A stretch of DNA of 64,000 bases from CALJXB01 sp965225935. GTDB lineage: Bacteria > Pseudomonadota > Alphaproteobacteria > Kiloniellales > JAKSDN01. The position numbers and the translations under genes are program-made. The first letter of the stretch is position 1. Each line of letters opens with the position of its first letter. The notes under the pieces were generated by a model. The model was not told where the DNA came from and did no database searches. It saw only the letters and a program-made list of their open reading frames with translations. The stretch is from NCBI GenBank assembly GCA_965225935.1, contig CBDDCC010000015.1, forward strand, positions 62,001 to 126,000. The letters are read 5' to 3'. Below, in pieces: positions 1 through 9,103 of this stretch.

Positions 1-659
1 GCCAGCTCGGGCGGCCCGACGTCGGCCGACTCGTCGTCGCGGCGGCCCACGTCGAACATCTGGTGCAGCACCTCGGGCATGTGGGCGCCCGAGAGGGAGT
101 ACTTGCCGTTGACGATGAAGGTGGGCACGCCCTGCAGTCCGGCGCGCCGGGCCTGCAGGTCCTCGCTGCGCACGGCCTGATCGTCCTGATCGCTCTCCAG
201 GTAGGCGCGGACGTCTTCGGATTCGAGGCCGGCCTCGTCCGCGGCCGCCAGCAGCACCTCGGGCTTGCCGACGTCCTCGCCACGCAGGAAGTAGGCCTGG
301 AACAGGGCCTCGACCAGTGCGTCCTGGCGGCCGTGGCGGCCGGCGAAGCGGACCAGCCGGTGGGACTGGACCGTGTTGGGTGTGCGCTCGATGGTCTCGA
401 AGGCGAAGGGAATGCGCTCGGCCTCGCCGGCGGCGCGGATCTCCCGGTAGATCCGCTCGGCGCTGCTGGCGCTGCCGAACTTGACCTGGAGGTAGAGCTG
501 GCGATCCATGCCCTGGGCCGGCATGTCGGGGTTGAGCTGGAAGGCGCGCCAGCGGATCGCGAGCCCTTGCTGGGGCCGCTCGGCCAGCGCGCGCTCGAGC
601 CGGCGCTTGCCGATGTAGCACCAGGGACAGATGGTGTCCGAGAAGATGTCGATGCGCAT
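1..659 (-). CDS. DsbA family oxidoreductase (FrnE-like), C-terminally cut by window edge
   Basis: The reading frame runs leftwards from an ATG at 659 and leaves the window without a stop, so only about 219 N-terminal residues are seen. The protein opens MRIDIFSDTICPWCYIGKRR, with the thioredoxin-type CPWC pair at residues 11-14. This is the layout of the cytoplasmic FrnE/2-hydroxychromene-2-carboxylate isomerase-like branch of DsbA (no signal peptide). The later segment GVPTFIVNGKYSLSGA is the cis-Pro loop of the fold. It probably acts as a dithiol-disulfide oxidoreductase or polyketide-type isomerase; the substrate cannot be told. It is divergent from the SDR gene at 850. Confidence 0.85.
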   Translation of the reverse strand, partial: MRIDIFSDTICPWCYIGKRRLERALAERPQQGLAIRWRAFQLNPDMPAQGMDRQLYLQVKFGSASSAERIYREIRAAGEAERIPFAFETIERTPNTVQSHRLVRFAGRHGRQDALVEALFQAYFLRGEDVGKPEVLLAAADEAGLESEDVRAYLESDQDDQAVRSEDLQARRAGLQGVPTFIVNGKYSLSGAHMPEVLHQMFDVGRRDDESADVGPPEL

Positions 660-849
660 GCCCCGTATCCGCTCGTTCCGCCATGGCTCTTGACCTGAGG
701 CGGTGGCTCTTCAACCATACCCGCCGGCCGCACCCCTGGCGACAATCGCCGGGCCGACCGCGCGCCATCCTGGCAACGCGCGGCGAATACGTCCAGGGCT
801 AGAAGGGCGCAGAAAATGGCGGTGCCGCCGCAGCAGAGGAGGCCAGCCC

Positions 850-1620
850 GTGACTCCCGCCGAACTCTTCGATCTCACCGACCGGGTGGCACTGGTGACC
901 GGCGCGTCCAGCGGCCTCGGCCGCCAGTTCGCGCTCACCCTGGCGCGCGCCGGGGCCAAGGTGGCGATTGGGGCCCGCCGGGTCGAGCGCCTCGGCGAGC
1001 TGGCCGATGAGGTCGCCGGCTTCGACGGCCGCGCGCTGCCCATCGAGCTCGACGTCACCCGTGCGGAGAGCGTGCGCGCCTGCGTCGAGACGGCCGAGCG
1101 CGAGCTGGGGGCCTTGTCCATCCTGGTGAACAACGCCGGCGTCAGCCTGGCGGAGCCGGTGCTGGACCTGCCCGAGGAGGAGTGGGACCGGGTGATCGCG
1201 ACCAACCTGACGGGCGCCTGGCTGATGGCCCGGGAGACGGCCCGGCACATGGTGCGCCTCGGCCACGGCGGCAGCATCGTCAACATCGCCTCGGTGCTGG
1301 GCCTTGGCGGCACGGTCCAGGGGGTCGCCTACTGCGCCTCCAAGGCCGGCGTGGTCAACATGACCAGGGCGCTGGCGATCGATCTCGCCCGGCACGACAT
1401 CCGGGTGAACGCCATCGCGCCGGGCTATTTCGACACGGAAATGACCCACGCGCTGCTCTCCGGCCCCAACGGCGACAAGCTGCGGCGGCGCATCCCCCAG
1501 CGACGCTTCGGCGAGCTGCGCGAGCTGGACGGCGCCCTGCTGCTGCTGGCCTCCGACGCCTCCAGCCACATGACCGGCAGCGTCGTGGTGGTCGACGGCG
1601 GCATCACCGCCCAGACCTGA
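850..1620 (+). CDS. SDR family oxidoreductase (short-chain dehydrogenase)
   Basis: Encodes 256 residues. A longer frame opens at 703, but I place the start at the GTG at 850 because AGAGGAGG lies 7 bases upstream and the protein then begins directly before the Rossmann fold. The NAD(P) motif TGASSGLG is at residues 17-24, followed by the NNAG motif, the catalytic Ser near 148 and the YxxxK pair Y161/K165. The C-terminus ends in the usual VVVDGG segment. This is a classical FabG-like dehydrogenase/reductase using NAD(P)H on a hydroxy/keto substrate. The substrate is unknown. The GTG start of the following membrane-protein gene lies 23 bases after the stop, suggesting co-transcription. Confidence 0.9.
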   Translation: MTPAELFDLTDRVALVTGASSGLGRQFALTLARAGAKVAIGARRVERLGELADEVAGFDGRALPIELDVTRAESVRACVETAERELGALSILVNNAGVSLAEPVLDLPEEEWDRVIATNLTGAWLMARETARHMVRLGHGGSIVNIASVLGLGGTVQGVAYCASKAGVVNMTRALAIDLARHDIRVNAIAPGYFDTEMTHALLSGPNGDKLRRRIPQRRFGELRELDGALLLLASDASSHMTGSVVVVDGGITAQT

Positions 1621-1642
1621 TGATCGGGGGCGGGCCTCGCCA

Positions 1643-2701
1643 GTGAAGACCGCCGGCCGCATTCTCTTCTTCCTCGCGCTCCTCTTCGTGGCCGGCGCGG
1701 CGCTCCTCTTCCTGCTGCCCGGCTGGAAGGAGGGCGTCTCCCAGGATCAGCTGCCGGTGCTGCTGGCCTGCGTGCTGCTGTTCCTGGCGCTCGGCCTGCT
1801 CTGGTGGTGGGTCAGCGGCCGGGTGCTGTGGCGCGCCTTGGCCGGCTGGCTGGTGCTGGCTGTGCCGCTCGTCGCCTACGGCGCCCAGGCGCTCTCCCTG
1901 CTGCTCGCCTGGTACGAGGGCCACAGCCTGGCGGACGCCGTGACGATCGAGAACTACGCCGAGACTCCCATAGAGTGGCCGGGCTTCGACGGCCCGGTCG
2001 GGCTCACGATCGAGTTCGACCTGGTTCACCCCGAAGGCACGGACGCCATCATCCTGCCGCCCGAGATCCGCATGGCGCCGCTCGTCTCGATTCCCCGTTC
2101 GGAGCTTGCCGCCAGCCGCACCAACGGCAGCGGCTACTTCAAGGACACACATCTGGAAAAGGAGTTGGGCGACCTGGCACTCCTCAAGACGGTCCTCTTC
2201 CAGCGCCACTACGCGCGGGAGACGGCCGGCGACACGCCGGAGAAGTGGCTGGCGAGCGCGCCCTTCGCGCCCGGCGGCCGGACCCGGCTCATCTACCACC
2301 TCCATCCGGGCACGGTGGACTTCCTCTCCGGGCCGGAGCGGGTCTGCCTGTCGACCCGGACCCACGGCAGCCGGGTCTGTGAGACGGGCGAGGACCCCAA
2401 TGAGGGTTGCACGCCGACCAACTGGCTGCCGGTCGAGAACCCCATCTATGCCCAGGGCCCCGACATGACGGCGCTCTGGATGGCGGCGGGCGGATCCGAC
2501 ATGGTGGCCGACCTGGGCCTGGTCCTGACCGGAACCTTGCGCCGGGAGAGCCGCCTGCAGGGCGACCCGGAGGGCTGGATCGCCATGCAGAAGCGTCTGG
2601 AACCCGAGGGCCTGCTGACGGCCGGCTACCGGGTCTGCCCGCCGGGCGAGGACTCCCACACCTCCTTCCGCACCTGCTACTGCCGGGAGGGCGGCGGGTG
2701 A
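1643..2701 (+). CDS. hypothetical membrane-anchored protein
   Basis: 352 residues from a GTG start. The first ~95 residues hold three hydrophobic helices (about 7-27, 39-58 and 62-85). The remainder is a hydrophilic, probably periplasmic domain with several Cys residues (ERVCLSTRTHGSRVCETGED, then CTPTNW and near the end VCPPGEDSHTSFRTCYC), which suggests disulfides. I do not recognise a family. It follows the SDR gene closely on the same strand. No catalytic motif is visible. Confidence 0.7.
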   Translation: MKTAGRILFFLALLFVAGAALLFLLPGWKEGVSQDQLPVLLACVLLFLALGLLWWWVSGRVLWRALAGWLVLAVPLVAYGAQALSLLLAWYEGHSLADAVTIENYAETPIEWPGFDGPVGLTIEFDLVHPEGTDAIILPPEIRMAPLVSIPRSELAASRTNGSGYFKDTHLEKELGDLALLKTVLFQRHYARETAGDTPEKWLASAPFAPGGRTRLIYHLHPGTVDFLSGPERVCLSTRTHGSRVCETGEDPNEGCTPTNWLPVENPIYAQGPDMTALWMAAGGSDMVADLGLVLTGTLRRESRLQGDPEGWIAMQKRLEPEGLLTAGYRVCPPGEDSHTSFRTCYCREGGG

Positions 2702-2768
2702 GCCGCGGACGGCCGGCGGCGGCTCGCCGCAACGTTCCACGGCTCTGGCGGTCGGGTATTGGAGCCAG

Positions 2769-2978
2769 TCAGGAGCGGCGCGCCCGCGCCCGCAGGAGAG
2801 CGTAGGCCGTCAGGCCCAGGAAGAACGCAAGCAGCGGAAAGAGAAGGTAGTCGAGCCAGGCCAGCCAGGCCGACATGCCGGACAGGGCCAGCAGCCAGGC
2901 CAGGGTCGGCGTGAAGCAGCAGATCGCCGTGACGATGCTGCCCGTGAGGCCCGCCTTCAACAGCGCGCGGTCCTGCAT
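2769..2978 (-). CDS. merF: MerF-like mercury/metal transport protein, short form
   Basis: 69 residues. A longer upstream extension in the same frame is dismissed because GGAGG sits just before this ATG. Two transmembrane helices are separated by a short loop. The first contains the vicinal pair in AICCFTP, exactly where MerF carries the Cys pair that takes up Hg(II) in the membrane, and the loop-helix SGMSAWLAWLDYLLFPLLA resembles MerF closely. Canonical MerF (~81 aa) has a second Cys pair in its cytoplasmic tail; here the protein ends RARARRS with no second pair. No merR, merA, merP or merT is adjacent. Inner-membrane metal importer by homology; substrate uncertain. Confidence 0.75.
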   Translation of the reverse strand: MQDRALLKAGLTGSIVTAICCFTPTLAWLLALSGMSAWLAWLDYLLFPLLAFFLGLTAYALLRARARRS

Positions 2979-3134
2979 GGGAACCTCCTCCCTCGGTCCA
3001 GCCCCGAGCCTAGCGGCTTTCCCGCGCGCCAGCGAGGCCGTTGCGACCGCCGCCTGAAACCCCTTTGTCGTTGAATTCGGCGATGGTCCTTTCCTAGGGT
3101 GAGCCTCGTTGTCGAGACAGGGGACGGTTTCGAG

Positions 3135-4130
3135 ATGGGAGAGGACGCTTACCGCAAGACCTTCCGCTTCCGCGCCGAGGCGCGGCCGGGCGAGGCCTGG
3201 GCGGAGCGCTTCCAAGCGGCCTGGCCGTCGGTCCGCGACTGGTTCCTGAAGGAGGGAGAGACAGCACGGCCCAGCAAGGCGGCCTGCGCCAAGGCGCTGG
3301 CGCGCCACGTGCCGGAGCTGAAGCCCATGTGGCGGCGCCTCTGTGGGCTCGCTGGCGGCGGCGACCTGGAATCCCGTTTCCTCAGCTTCTGGGCACCGCC
3401 CAGCATATTCGACGGCTGCTCGGTGGCGGTGGTGGACGGCCCGCAGGGCCCGAGCCTGATCCGCAACTACGATTTCGATCCGCGCCTCACCGGCAGTCTG
3501 ATCCTGCGCAGCGCCTGGTCGGGGCGCGCCGTCATCGGGGTGGAGCAGGGTTTCTGGGGCCTGCTTGACGGCATGAACGAGGACGGCCTCGTCGCTTCTC
3601 TCACCTTCGGCGGGCGCCGAGTGCACGGCAAGGGGATCAGCGTGCTCCTTCTGGTGCGCTACATCCTCGAGACCTGCCGGACCGCCGCCGAGGCCCGCGA
3701 CCGGCTGCTGCGCCAGCGGACCCCCCTGCAGCAGAGCATTGTGGTGCTGGACAAGGAGGGCGACCACTTCACCGCCCTGCTGGCGCCCGACCGCAAGGCG
3801 CGGATCTGGCAGACGGCGGTGACCACCAACCATCCGGAACGGGTCGAATGGCCGGAGCACGCCGAGCGGAGCCGCAGTGTGGAGCGCCGCGATCTCCTCT
3901 GCGAGCGTCTCGGCGACCCGGACCTGGGCGAGGCCTTTTTCGGACCGCCGCTCTATGGCACGGCCTTTCACCGCGGCATGTCGACAGTCTATCTGGCGGA
4001 ATATCGGCCGGCCCGCGGCGAGGCGGTCTACCGCTGGCCCGGCCGCGAGGTGACCCAGAGCTTCGACGCTTTCGGCCAGACCGAGCTGACGGTCGCCTAC
4101 CGGGACGGCCAGCCGGCCCAGGTCGCCTAG
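3135..4130 (+). CDS. C45-family Ntn-hydrolase (acyl-CoA:6-APA acyltransferase/penicillin acylase-like)
   Basis: 331 residues from the ATG at 3135 (AGGGGA about 10 bases upstream); a GTG at 3099 would add 12 residues. The key region is FDGCSVAVV followed by RNYDFDP. In isopenicillin-N acyltransferase relatives the proenzyme cleaves itself between the Gly and Cys of DGC, exposing Cys as the N-terminal nucleophile. Here that would be Gly94-Cys95, leaving a pro-region of normal size. MNEDGL and the later TTNHP segment also fit the family. Expected to hydrolyse or transfer an acyl group on an amide; substrate unknown. Convergent with the next methyltransferase gene. Confidence 0.8.
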   Translation: MGEDAYRKTFRFRAEARPGEAWAERFQAAWPSVRDWFLKEGETARPSKAACAKALARHVPELKPMWRRLCGLAGGGDLESRFLSFWAPPSIFDGCSVAVVDGPQGPSLIRNYDFDPRLTGSLILRSAWSGRAVIGVEQGFWGLLDGMNEDGLVASLTFGGRRVHGKGISVLLLVRYILETCRTAAEARDRLLRQRTPLQQSIVVLDKEGDHFTALLAPDRKARIWQTAVTTNHPERVEWPEHAERSRSVERRDLLCERLGDPDLGEAFFGPPLYGTAFHRGMSTVYLAEYRPARGEAVYRWPGREVTQSFDAFGQTELTVAYRDGQPAQVA

Positions 4131-4204
4131 CAGCCAATGTTCGAGAGGCCGGGCGGCGTGGCCGCGAGGGGCGGCGCCGCCTTACCTCTTCTCTCTCCCG
4201 GCGC

Positions 4205-5287
4205 TCAGGCCTGCAGCCGGTAGAAGCGGAAGAGGTCGTTCTCGATCGGCAGGATCTCGAAGCGGTTGTAGCCGGCACCCTCGGCGCAGGCCCTGACCGT
4301 GTCGGGCCGAATGGCCGTGCCGATGGCGGCCGACGGCTGCTCGGAGAGCGCCGAAGGCAGGCAGTGGACGATGCTCCAGCCGTACATCATACGCTCGACC
4401 TCGTCGCCGGGCGCGACGAAGCTCTCGGCCACCCGCTCGTCGGCGATGACGACCGAGCCGTCGCTGGTGAGCGCCTGGCGCAGGGAGTCCAGCACCGCCG
4501 TTGGCTGCGACATGTCGTGCAGCGCCTCCAGCACCAGGATCAGGTCGAAGGGGCCGTCCTCGGCCATGGCGGACGCGTCCTTGCGCTCGAAGCGTGCGCG
4601 CACGCCGTGGGCACCGGCGTTGCGGGCGGCGTCGCGCACCGAGGCTTCGTCCAGATCGTAGCCGATCACCTCGGCTTTCTCGTAGCTGCGCGCCAGCGCG
4701 ATGGTCGACCAGCCGTGGCCACAGCCCACGTCGGCGATGCGGACACCGGGCGTCGACTTCAGATGGGCGTGCAGGTCGGTGATCGACGGCAGCCAGTCGC
4801 CGGTCAGGTCGCGCACGAAGGCCGGCCGGTTGATGCCGCCCTGGCCGTGGCGGAAGTCGGGGCCGTAGTTCTCGTAGGGCACGCCCTCGCCGGTCCGATA
4901 GGCCTCGACCACCTCGGGCAGGGCGCCGGCGATGCCCACCACCATCTGGGCGAAGGGCGCGACGTGGGCCGGGTGGTCGTCCTCGGCGAGCACGCCCTCG
5001 TGCTCCTTGGGCAGGGCGTAGCCGCGGGTGCGCGCATCGCCGTTGCCGCCCTCGACCACCAGGAAGCCGGCGACCGCCTGCTGCTCCAGCCACTCCTGGG
5101 CGTAGCGCTCGGCGATGCCGGCGGCAGCGGCGAGCTCCGGCGGGGTGAGGGCGCCCCGGTCCCTGAGGGCGGTATAGAGGCCCAGTCGCTTGCCCAGGTA
5201 GACCCCGTAGAGCTCCAGGGTATGGATGGTGGAGTTGAAGAGGCGTTCGGCGAGCTGGTCCTCGGACGGCTTGGCGGTACGGCACAT
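4205..5287 (-). CDS. class I SAM-dependent methyltransferase with N-terminal winged-helix dimerisation domain
   Basis: 360 residues. I start at ATG 5287, which has GAGGAGCG at a good distance, rather than the longer frame to 5362. Residues ~1-90 form a helical/winged-helix part (LGLYTALRDRGALTPPELAA) like that of plant/bacterial O-methyltransferases and Rv2258c-type proteins. The SAM-binding motif IADVGCGHGWS follows near 185, then IGYDLDEAS and the PFDLILVLEALHD post-motif. A small-molecule methyltransferase is likely; the substrate is not deducible. Monocistronic, convergent with the C45 hydrolase gene. Confidence 0.88.
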   Translation of the reverse strand: MCRTAKPSEDQLAERLFNSTIHTLELYGVYLGKRLGLYTALRDRGALTPPELAAAAGIAERYAQEWLEQQAVAGFLVVEGGNGDARTRGYALPKEHEGVLAEDDHPAHVAPFAQMVVGIAGALPEVVEAYRTGEGVPYENYGPDFRHGQGGINRPAFVRDLTGDWLPSITDLHAHLKSTPGVRIADVGCGHGWSTIALARSYEKAEVIGYDLDEASVRDAARNAGAHGVRARFERKDASAMAEDGPFDLILVLEALHDMSQPTAVLDSLRQALTSDGSVVIADERVAESFVAPGDEVERMMYGWSIVHCLPSALSEQPSAAIGTAIRPDTVRACAEGAGYNRFEILPIENDLFRFYRLQA

Positions 5288-5476
5288 GGGTTTCGCTCCT
5301 CGCTGCTGCGCGCGGAAAGCGGAGGCCGGGGCCGCCGCCGTTCGCGGTCGCGTCCTAGTCATCGGGAGCGCGCACGCTATGGCCGAGCCGTTTCCGCTCT
5401 ATGTCGGCGTGCGGGGAGATTTGTTTCAGTTGTATCGCCGGACAGGTGCGCGCCGACGTCCGCCGGCATTCGAGGG

Positions 5477-5908
5477 TCAGCGGTGCTCCACGTTGGGCAC
5501 CCCCTCGGCGCCGATGAAGACAGCGAGAACGCGCGCCGGCCCGGCGCCCGTGCTGCGCCCGTTGTGCCAGGTGCCGACGGCTTCCACGAGGGCGTCGCCT
5601 TCCTTGTAGATGCGGCTGCCCGCCTCGCCGTAGTCCACGGTCAGCTCGCCCTCCAGCAAGGTGGCGAACAGCGGCACCCCGTGCCGGTGCCAGCCGGTCT
5701 CCTCGCCAGGCGCCATGGTGATGATGTAGGCGGTGATCTCGGCCGGGGCACCGCTTGGGTAAGCGATCGGCTGGCCCATGGTGGTCGTGTTCGTCTTGAG
5801 AAGCTCGGCAACCTTCTCGTAGTCGTCGGCGTCGGAGAAGGCCAGAGGGAGGCACGTCAGGCCCCATGCCAAGACGGCGACCGACAGGATTCGCAGCAAG
5901 ACCATCAT
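5477..5908 (-). CDS. secreted cupin-domain protein
   Basis: 143 residues beginning MMVLLRILSVAVLAWGLTCL, a signal peptide likely cleaved before the mature region SDADDYEK. The rest is a single small cupin barrel with the metal-binding pattern PGEETGWHRHGVPLFATLLEGE (His-x-His and downstream Glu) and the second motif GTWHNGRS. Such periplasmic cupins bind a metal and often act as small-molecule sensors or isomerases. No partner is evident: aceK is divergent on the other side and the methyltransferase lies downstream on the same strand. Confidence 0.8.
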   Translation of the reverse strand: MMVLLRILSVAVLAWGLTCLPLAFSDADDYEKVAELLKTNTTTMGQPIAYPSGAPAEITAYIITMAPGEETGWHRHGVPLFATLLEGELTVDYGEAGSRIYKEGDALVEAVGTWHNGRSTGAGPARVLAVFIGAEGVPNVEHR

Positions 5909-5994
5909 GGGCTCGACCTTTCTGGTTGTGAGTCGACGGAAGACCGGCGCGGCGCGCGATCGCGTATACTGAATGGAATGAAGCACTGCGACCG

Positions 5995-7845
5995 ATGGAT
6001 CTGCAAGTGAGCAAGGGCGGCTCATCCGCCCCGGCTGCCCCGGGTGCTGCCGCGCGGGAGAGCGAGCGGAGCGGCCCGACGGCGCCGGACCGGCGGCGCG
6101 GCGGGCGCGAGCCGGACGAAGCCGAGCTGATCGACCGGGCGGCGCGCATGATCCTCAGGGAGTTCGACGCCTACTACGTCGAATCCCGGCACATCCCCCA
6201 GCTCGCCCAGGAGGCCTTCGAGAAACGCGAATGGGCCTGGTCGTTCCAGCTCAGCAAGCGGCGTCTCTCGGTCTACAGCGAGAGCATCGCCGCCCTCCAT
6301 CCGCGCCTGCAGGGCCGCTTTCCCTCGATAACCCAGGACGAGCGCCTGTGGCGCCAGATGGAGCGCCGCTACCTGACGCTCATCAAGGGCCGCTACGAGG
6401 CGGACCTGGCCTTCGCCTACGTCCACTCGGTGCGCCGCGAGATCTATCACGGGGAGTGGGCGCCGGTCGCCTACGACTTCGGCGAGGCGGGCGCATCGCC
6501 GGGCGACCCGGCCGGTGGCATCGTCCGTGCGTTTTCGGGCGGTGCGCCGGTCTCGCCCGGCACCGTCGCCGAGATCCTGGGGATCCCCGCGCTCTCGAAG
6601 CCCTTCAGGGATCTTCGCGGCGACGCGGCCCTGACGGCGGAGCGGATCAACCGGTCGCTGGCGCTCGACCGCCACAATCCCGGCGCCGTGCGCGAGATCC
6701 AGATGATCGACGCCGGCTTCTTCCGCAACCGCGGCGCCTATCTGCTGGGGCGCATCGCGCTCTCCGACGGCAGCCACGTGCCCCTCGCCGTCGCTCTCCT
6801 GAACGGGAGGCGCGGCATCTACGTCGACGCCGTGCTGACCAGCGAGTCGGACGTGCACCACATCTTCAACTCGACGCTCGCCAACTTCCACGTGACCAGC
6901 CCGCACTATCACGAGCTGGCCGCCTTCCTTTTCGCGATCATGCCGGCCCGGCCGCTCGGCCTGCACTATTCGACCATCGGCTTCAACCACGTGGGCAAGG
7001 TCGCGGTCATGAACGAGATGAGAAAGGAGATGACCCGCGCGGGCGAAACCCTGCGGACCGCGATCGGCTTCAGCGGCACCGTGGCCATCGCCTTCTCGGC
7101 GCCCTCGTCCAACTACGTGCTGAAGGTGATCCGCAACGAGCCCACCGCGAACTACAAGTGGGGCACCTTCGAGGGCGTCGAGCGCGTGCTGCGCAAGTAC
7201 GGCCGCGTCCACGAGATCAACCGCACCGGCAGCATGCTGGACAACATCATCTACTACAATCTCAAGCTCGACCGGGACTGGTTCGATCCGGCGGTGCTCG
7301 AGGAGGTGCTGGAGGCGGCCAGCGACAACGTTTCGCTCCAGGGCGAGGACGTGATCTTCAAGCACCTGATCGCCCAGCGGAAGATGATCCCGCTTCCGGT
7401 CTTCCTCGAGACCGCCTCGGCCGCCGCCGCCGAGGTCGCGGTCGTCAACCTGGGTCACTGCATCAAGAACAACGCTGCGGCCAACATCTTCAACCGGGAC
7501 CTGGACGGCCGCAACTATGGGGTCAGCCGCTTCCTGAAGGTCTATCTCTACGACTACGACGCCGTCGAGCGCTTCACCGACGTGAAGATCCGCACCAACC
7601 TGGACCGGGTCGACGGCGAGGAGGAGGTGCCCGACTGGTTCTTCGAGGACGGCGTGATCTTCCTGCCGGAGGAAATCGAGGCGGGCCTGCGAATCCCCGA
7701 CCGCGACCTCAGGCGGCTGTTCCGCGAGGTTCACGGCGATCTCTTGACCACCGGCTACTGGCAGGACATTCAGGACATGTTGCGCGCGGGGAAAGTACCC
7801 CAGGTGCGCACCTATCCCGATGCGCGCAAGCTGAGCCGCGGCTGA
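5995..7845 (+). CDS. aceK: isocitrate dehydrogenase kinase/phosphatase
   Basis: 616 residues, slightly longer than E. coli AceK (578) because of a basic, Pro/Ala-rich N-terminal extension of about 40 residues; an in-frame GTG at 6007 is an alternative start. The body matches AceK throughout: the VRREIYHGEWAPVAYDF regulatory-domain region, the kinase-fold stretch with FSAPSSNYVLKVIR near residue 370, and the C-terminal RFLKVYLYDYDAVERFTDVK, DWFFEDGVIFLPEE and GYWQDIQDML blocks. The enzyme phosphorylates and dephosphorylates isocitrate dehydrogenase to direct carbon into the glyoxylate shunt. No aceA, aceB or icd lies within the window, so it is an orphan copy here. Confidence 0.95.
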   Translation: MDLQVSKGGSSAPAAPGAAARESERSGPTAPDRRRGGREPDEAELIDRAARMILREFDAYYVESRHIPQLAQEAFEKREWAWSFQLSKRRLSVYSESIAALHPRLQGRFPSITQDERLWRQMERRYLTLIKGRYEADLAFAYVHSVRREIYHGEWAPVAYDFGEAGASPGDPAGGIVRAFSGGAPVSPGTVAEILGIPALSKPFRDLRGDAALTAERINRSLALDRHNPGAVREIQMIDAGFFRNRGAYLLGRIALSDGSHVPLAVALLNGRRGIYVDAVLTSESDVHHIFNSTLANFHVTSPHYHELAAFLFAIMPARPLGLHYSTIGFNHVGKVAVMNEMRKEMTRAGETLRTAIGFSGTVAIAFSAPSSNYVLKVIRNEPTANYKWGTFEGVERVLRKYGRVHEINRTGSMLDNIIYYNLKLDRDWFDPAVLEEVLEAASDNVSLQGEDVIFKHLIAQRKMIPLPVFLETASAAAAEVAVVNLGHCIKNNAAANIFNRDLDGRNYGVSRFLKVYLYDYDAVERFTDVKIRTNLDRVDGEEEVPDWFFEDGVIFLPEEIEAGLRIPDRDLRRLFREVHGDLLTTGYWQDIQDMLRAGKVPQVRTYPDARKLSRG

Positions 7846-7863
7846 TCGGTATATCCGGGCCGG

Positions 7864-8040
7864 TCAGCCGCGAGGGGCGCCCGGGGCCGGCCGTTCCGGC
7901 GGGGCCGCGCCGGGGGTCGGTCGCTGGTAGCCCTCCGCAAGGATCGTCGAATCGCTGCCCGCGTCGTCGGGGGCGGTCGGCGCCGGCGGCGCGGTCAGCC
8001 CCGCCGGCAGGCGGTCTTCGAGCTTCTGCTTGTCAGCCAT
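7864..8040 (-). CDS. small Pro/Ala-rich hypothetical protein overlapping the upstream gene
   Basis: 58 residues, MADKQKLEDRLPAGL at the N-terminus and then a Pro/Ala/Gly-rich tail with no predicted fold. The ATG at 8040 is preceded by GGAGG four bases away, and that ribosome site lies inside the 3' end of the Rap1a-like gene (stop at 8033). The two frames therefore overlap by 8 bases and are probably translationally coupled. No family recognised. Confidence 0.6.
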   Translation of the reverse strand: MADKQKLEDRLPAGLTAPPAPTAPDDAGSDSTILAEGYQRPTPGAAPPERPAPGAPRG

Positions 8041-8488
8041 TGGTCCTCCAATCGCCAGTGGTCGCGGCGTCGGCCGAGGGAGACTCGCCCTCGAAGCAGG
8101 GATAGGTCTCCGCAAGAGCGTCGAAGAGGGCCGCCGCGGCGGGCTGATAGAGCCCGGTCGGGTCGGTCGCCGCCCATGCGAGGTAGTCTCCGCGGACCAC
8201 TTCGGCCGGCACCTTCTCGTCGACGCAGTAGGTCAGGCGGTTGATCCGCCGGTCCGCGGCGGCGACCCGTAGGTGGCCGGAGCGCAGGTTGTCGCGGATG
8301 AAGCCCGTCAGGCTGGTGTCGTTCCGCCCGTAACCGTCGATGAAGCCTTGGATGTAGCCCAGGCAAAGGGCCTGTTCGGCTTCTCCGGCCTGGCAGGCGT
8401 CGGCCAGGTCGCGGCCGCTCAGCTCCGCCGCGTCGGCCGGTGCGCAGAACAGGGTGAGGGCGGCGGCGAGGCTAGCGAGAGTTCTCAT
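8033..8488 (-). CDS. Rap1a/Tai-family periplasmic protein
   Basis: 151 residues with a signal peptide (MRTLASLAAALTLFCAPADA). The mature part has a CLGYIQGFIDGY segment, a central YCVDEKVPAEVV and a C-terminal LAETYPCFEG, the Cys-containing pattern of the Rap1a/Tai group. Rap1a was described as a type VI secretion immunity protein in Serratia, but many family members sit alone as here and have no known effector. It is the first gene of a two-gene unit with the overlapping small protein downstream. Confidence 0.7.
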   Translation of the reverse strand: MRTLASLAAALTLFCAPADAAELSGRDLADACQAGEAEQALCLGYIQGFIDGYGRNDTSLTGFIRDNLRSGHLRVAAADRRINRLTYCVDEKVPAEVVRGDYLAWAATDPTGLYQPAAAALFDALAETYPCFEGESPSADAATTGDWRTNG

Positions 8489-9103
8489 GATGCGGGTCCT
8501 ACTTCCTGGTTTCAGTTCTGCCCAGGGTGGCGGTCAATCGTGGCAAGCCTTGGGCATAGCGGTGAAAATCCGGTGAAGACCCGGTGATGTTCCTGAGGCA
8601 ATTGCAACTTTGGCGTCCGCTCCCGCTGGACGGCCCGCCGCGGCGGGGAGGCCAGTTTCCGCTCTGGGTTTGACCTGGCTCAATGTCTTCTTCTCCAGAC
8701 CGGCTATGGTCGCCCCCGTCCCGATGGGGAGCTCGGCCGGAAGGACCGTCGGCGAACCGTCTCCAAGCGGGACGGGGAACCGCCGCCACCCAGTTCCGGC
8801 AGAGCGGAGATCCGTCGAGACAAGGCCCGCAGCCGGACTTTCGCGTGCGCCCGGTGGGGAACCTCAGGGTGGTGGGAGGTCCGGCGCGGGTCTGTCCGTC
8901 TTCCGGGCGGCCTATCGTGGCGCCCAGCTTGTGCTTCTGCGAACCTTCTGTCGACCGCGGCGCGCATCTCCGTGATCCGGGTCAGCGCCTCGGTGTCCTT
9001 TCCTATCCGGCCGGTACCAGGGCGCGATCCCAAGGCGCGTCCGTCCCTGACAGGGGAAACCGTAATAGCGGCCGGGCGACGATGAGAGCGGAGCGCAGGC
9101 GAT
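8489..9103. other. 615-base intergenic stretch without a convincing gene
   Basis: Open frames exist here on both strands but are Arg/Pro/Gly-rich, lack good ribosome sites and overlap one another. Near 8550-8605 there are several close repeats of a CCGGTGA-type word. A minus-strand frame at 8704-9033 has one coiled-coil-like stretch (IGKDTEALTRITEMRAAVDR) but no start context. I cannot support a gene. Confidence 0.5.

Noticed and set aside
3848..6010. 720-codon plus-strand open frame
   Set aside because: Spans antisense to the methyltransferase and cupin genes and overlaps the C45 hydrolase end; no motifs.
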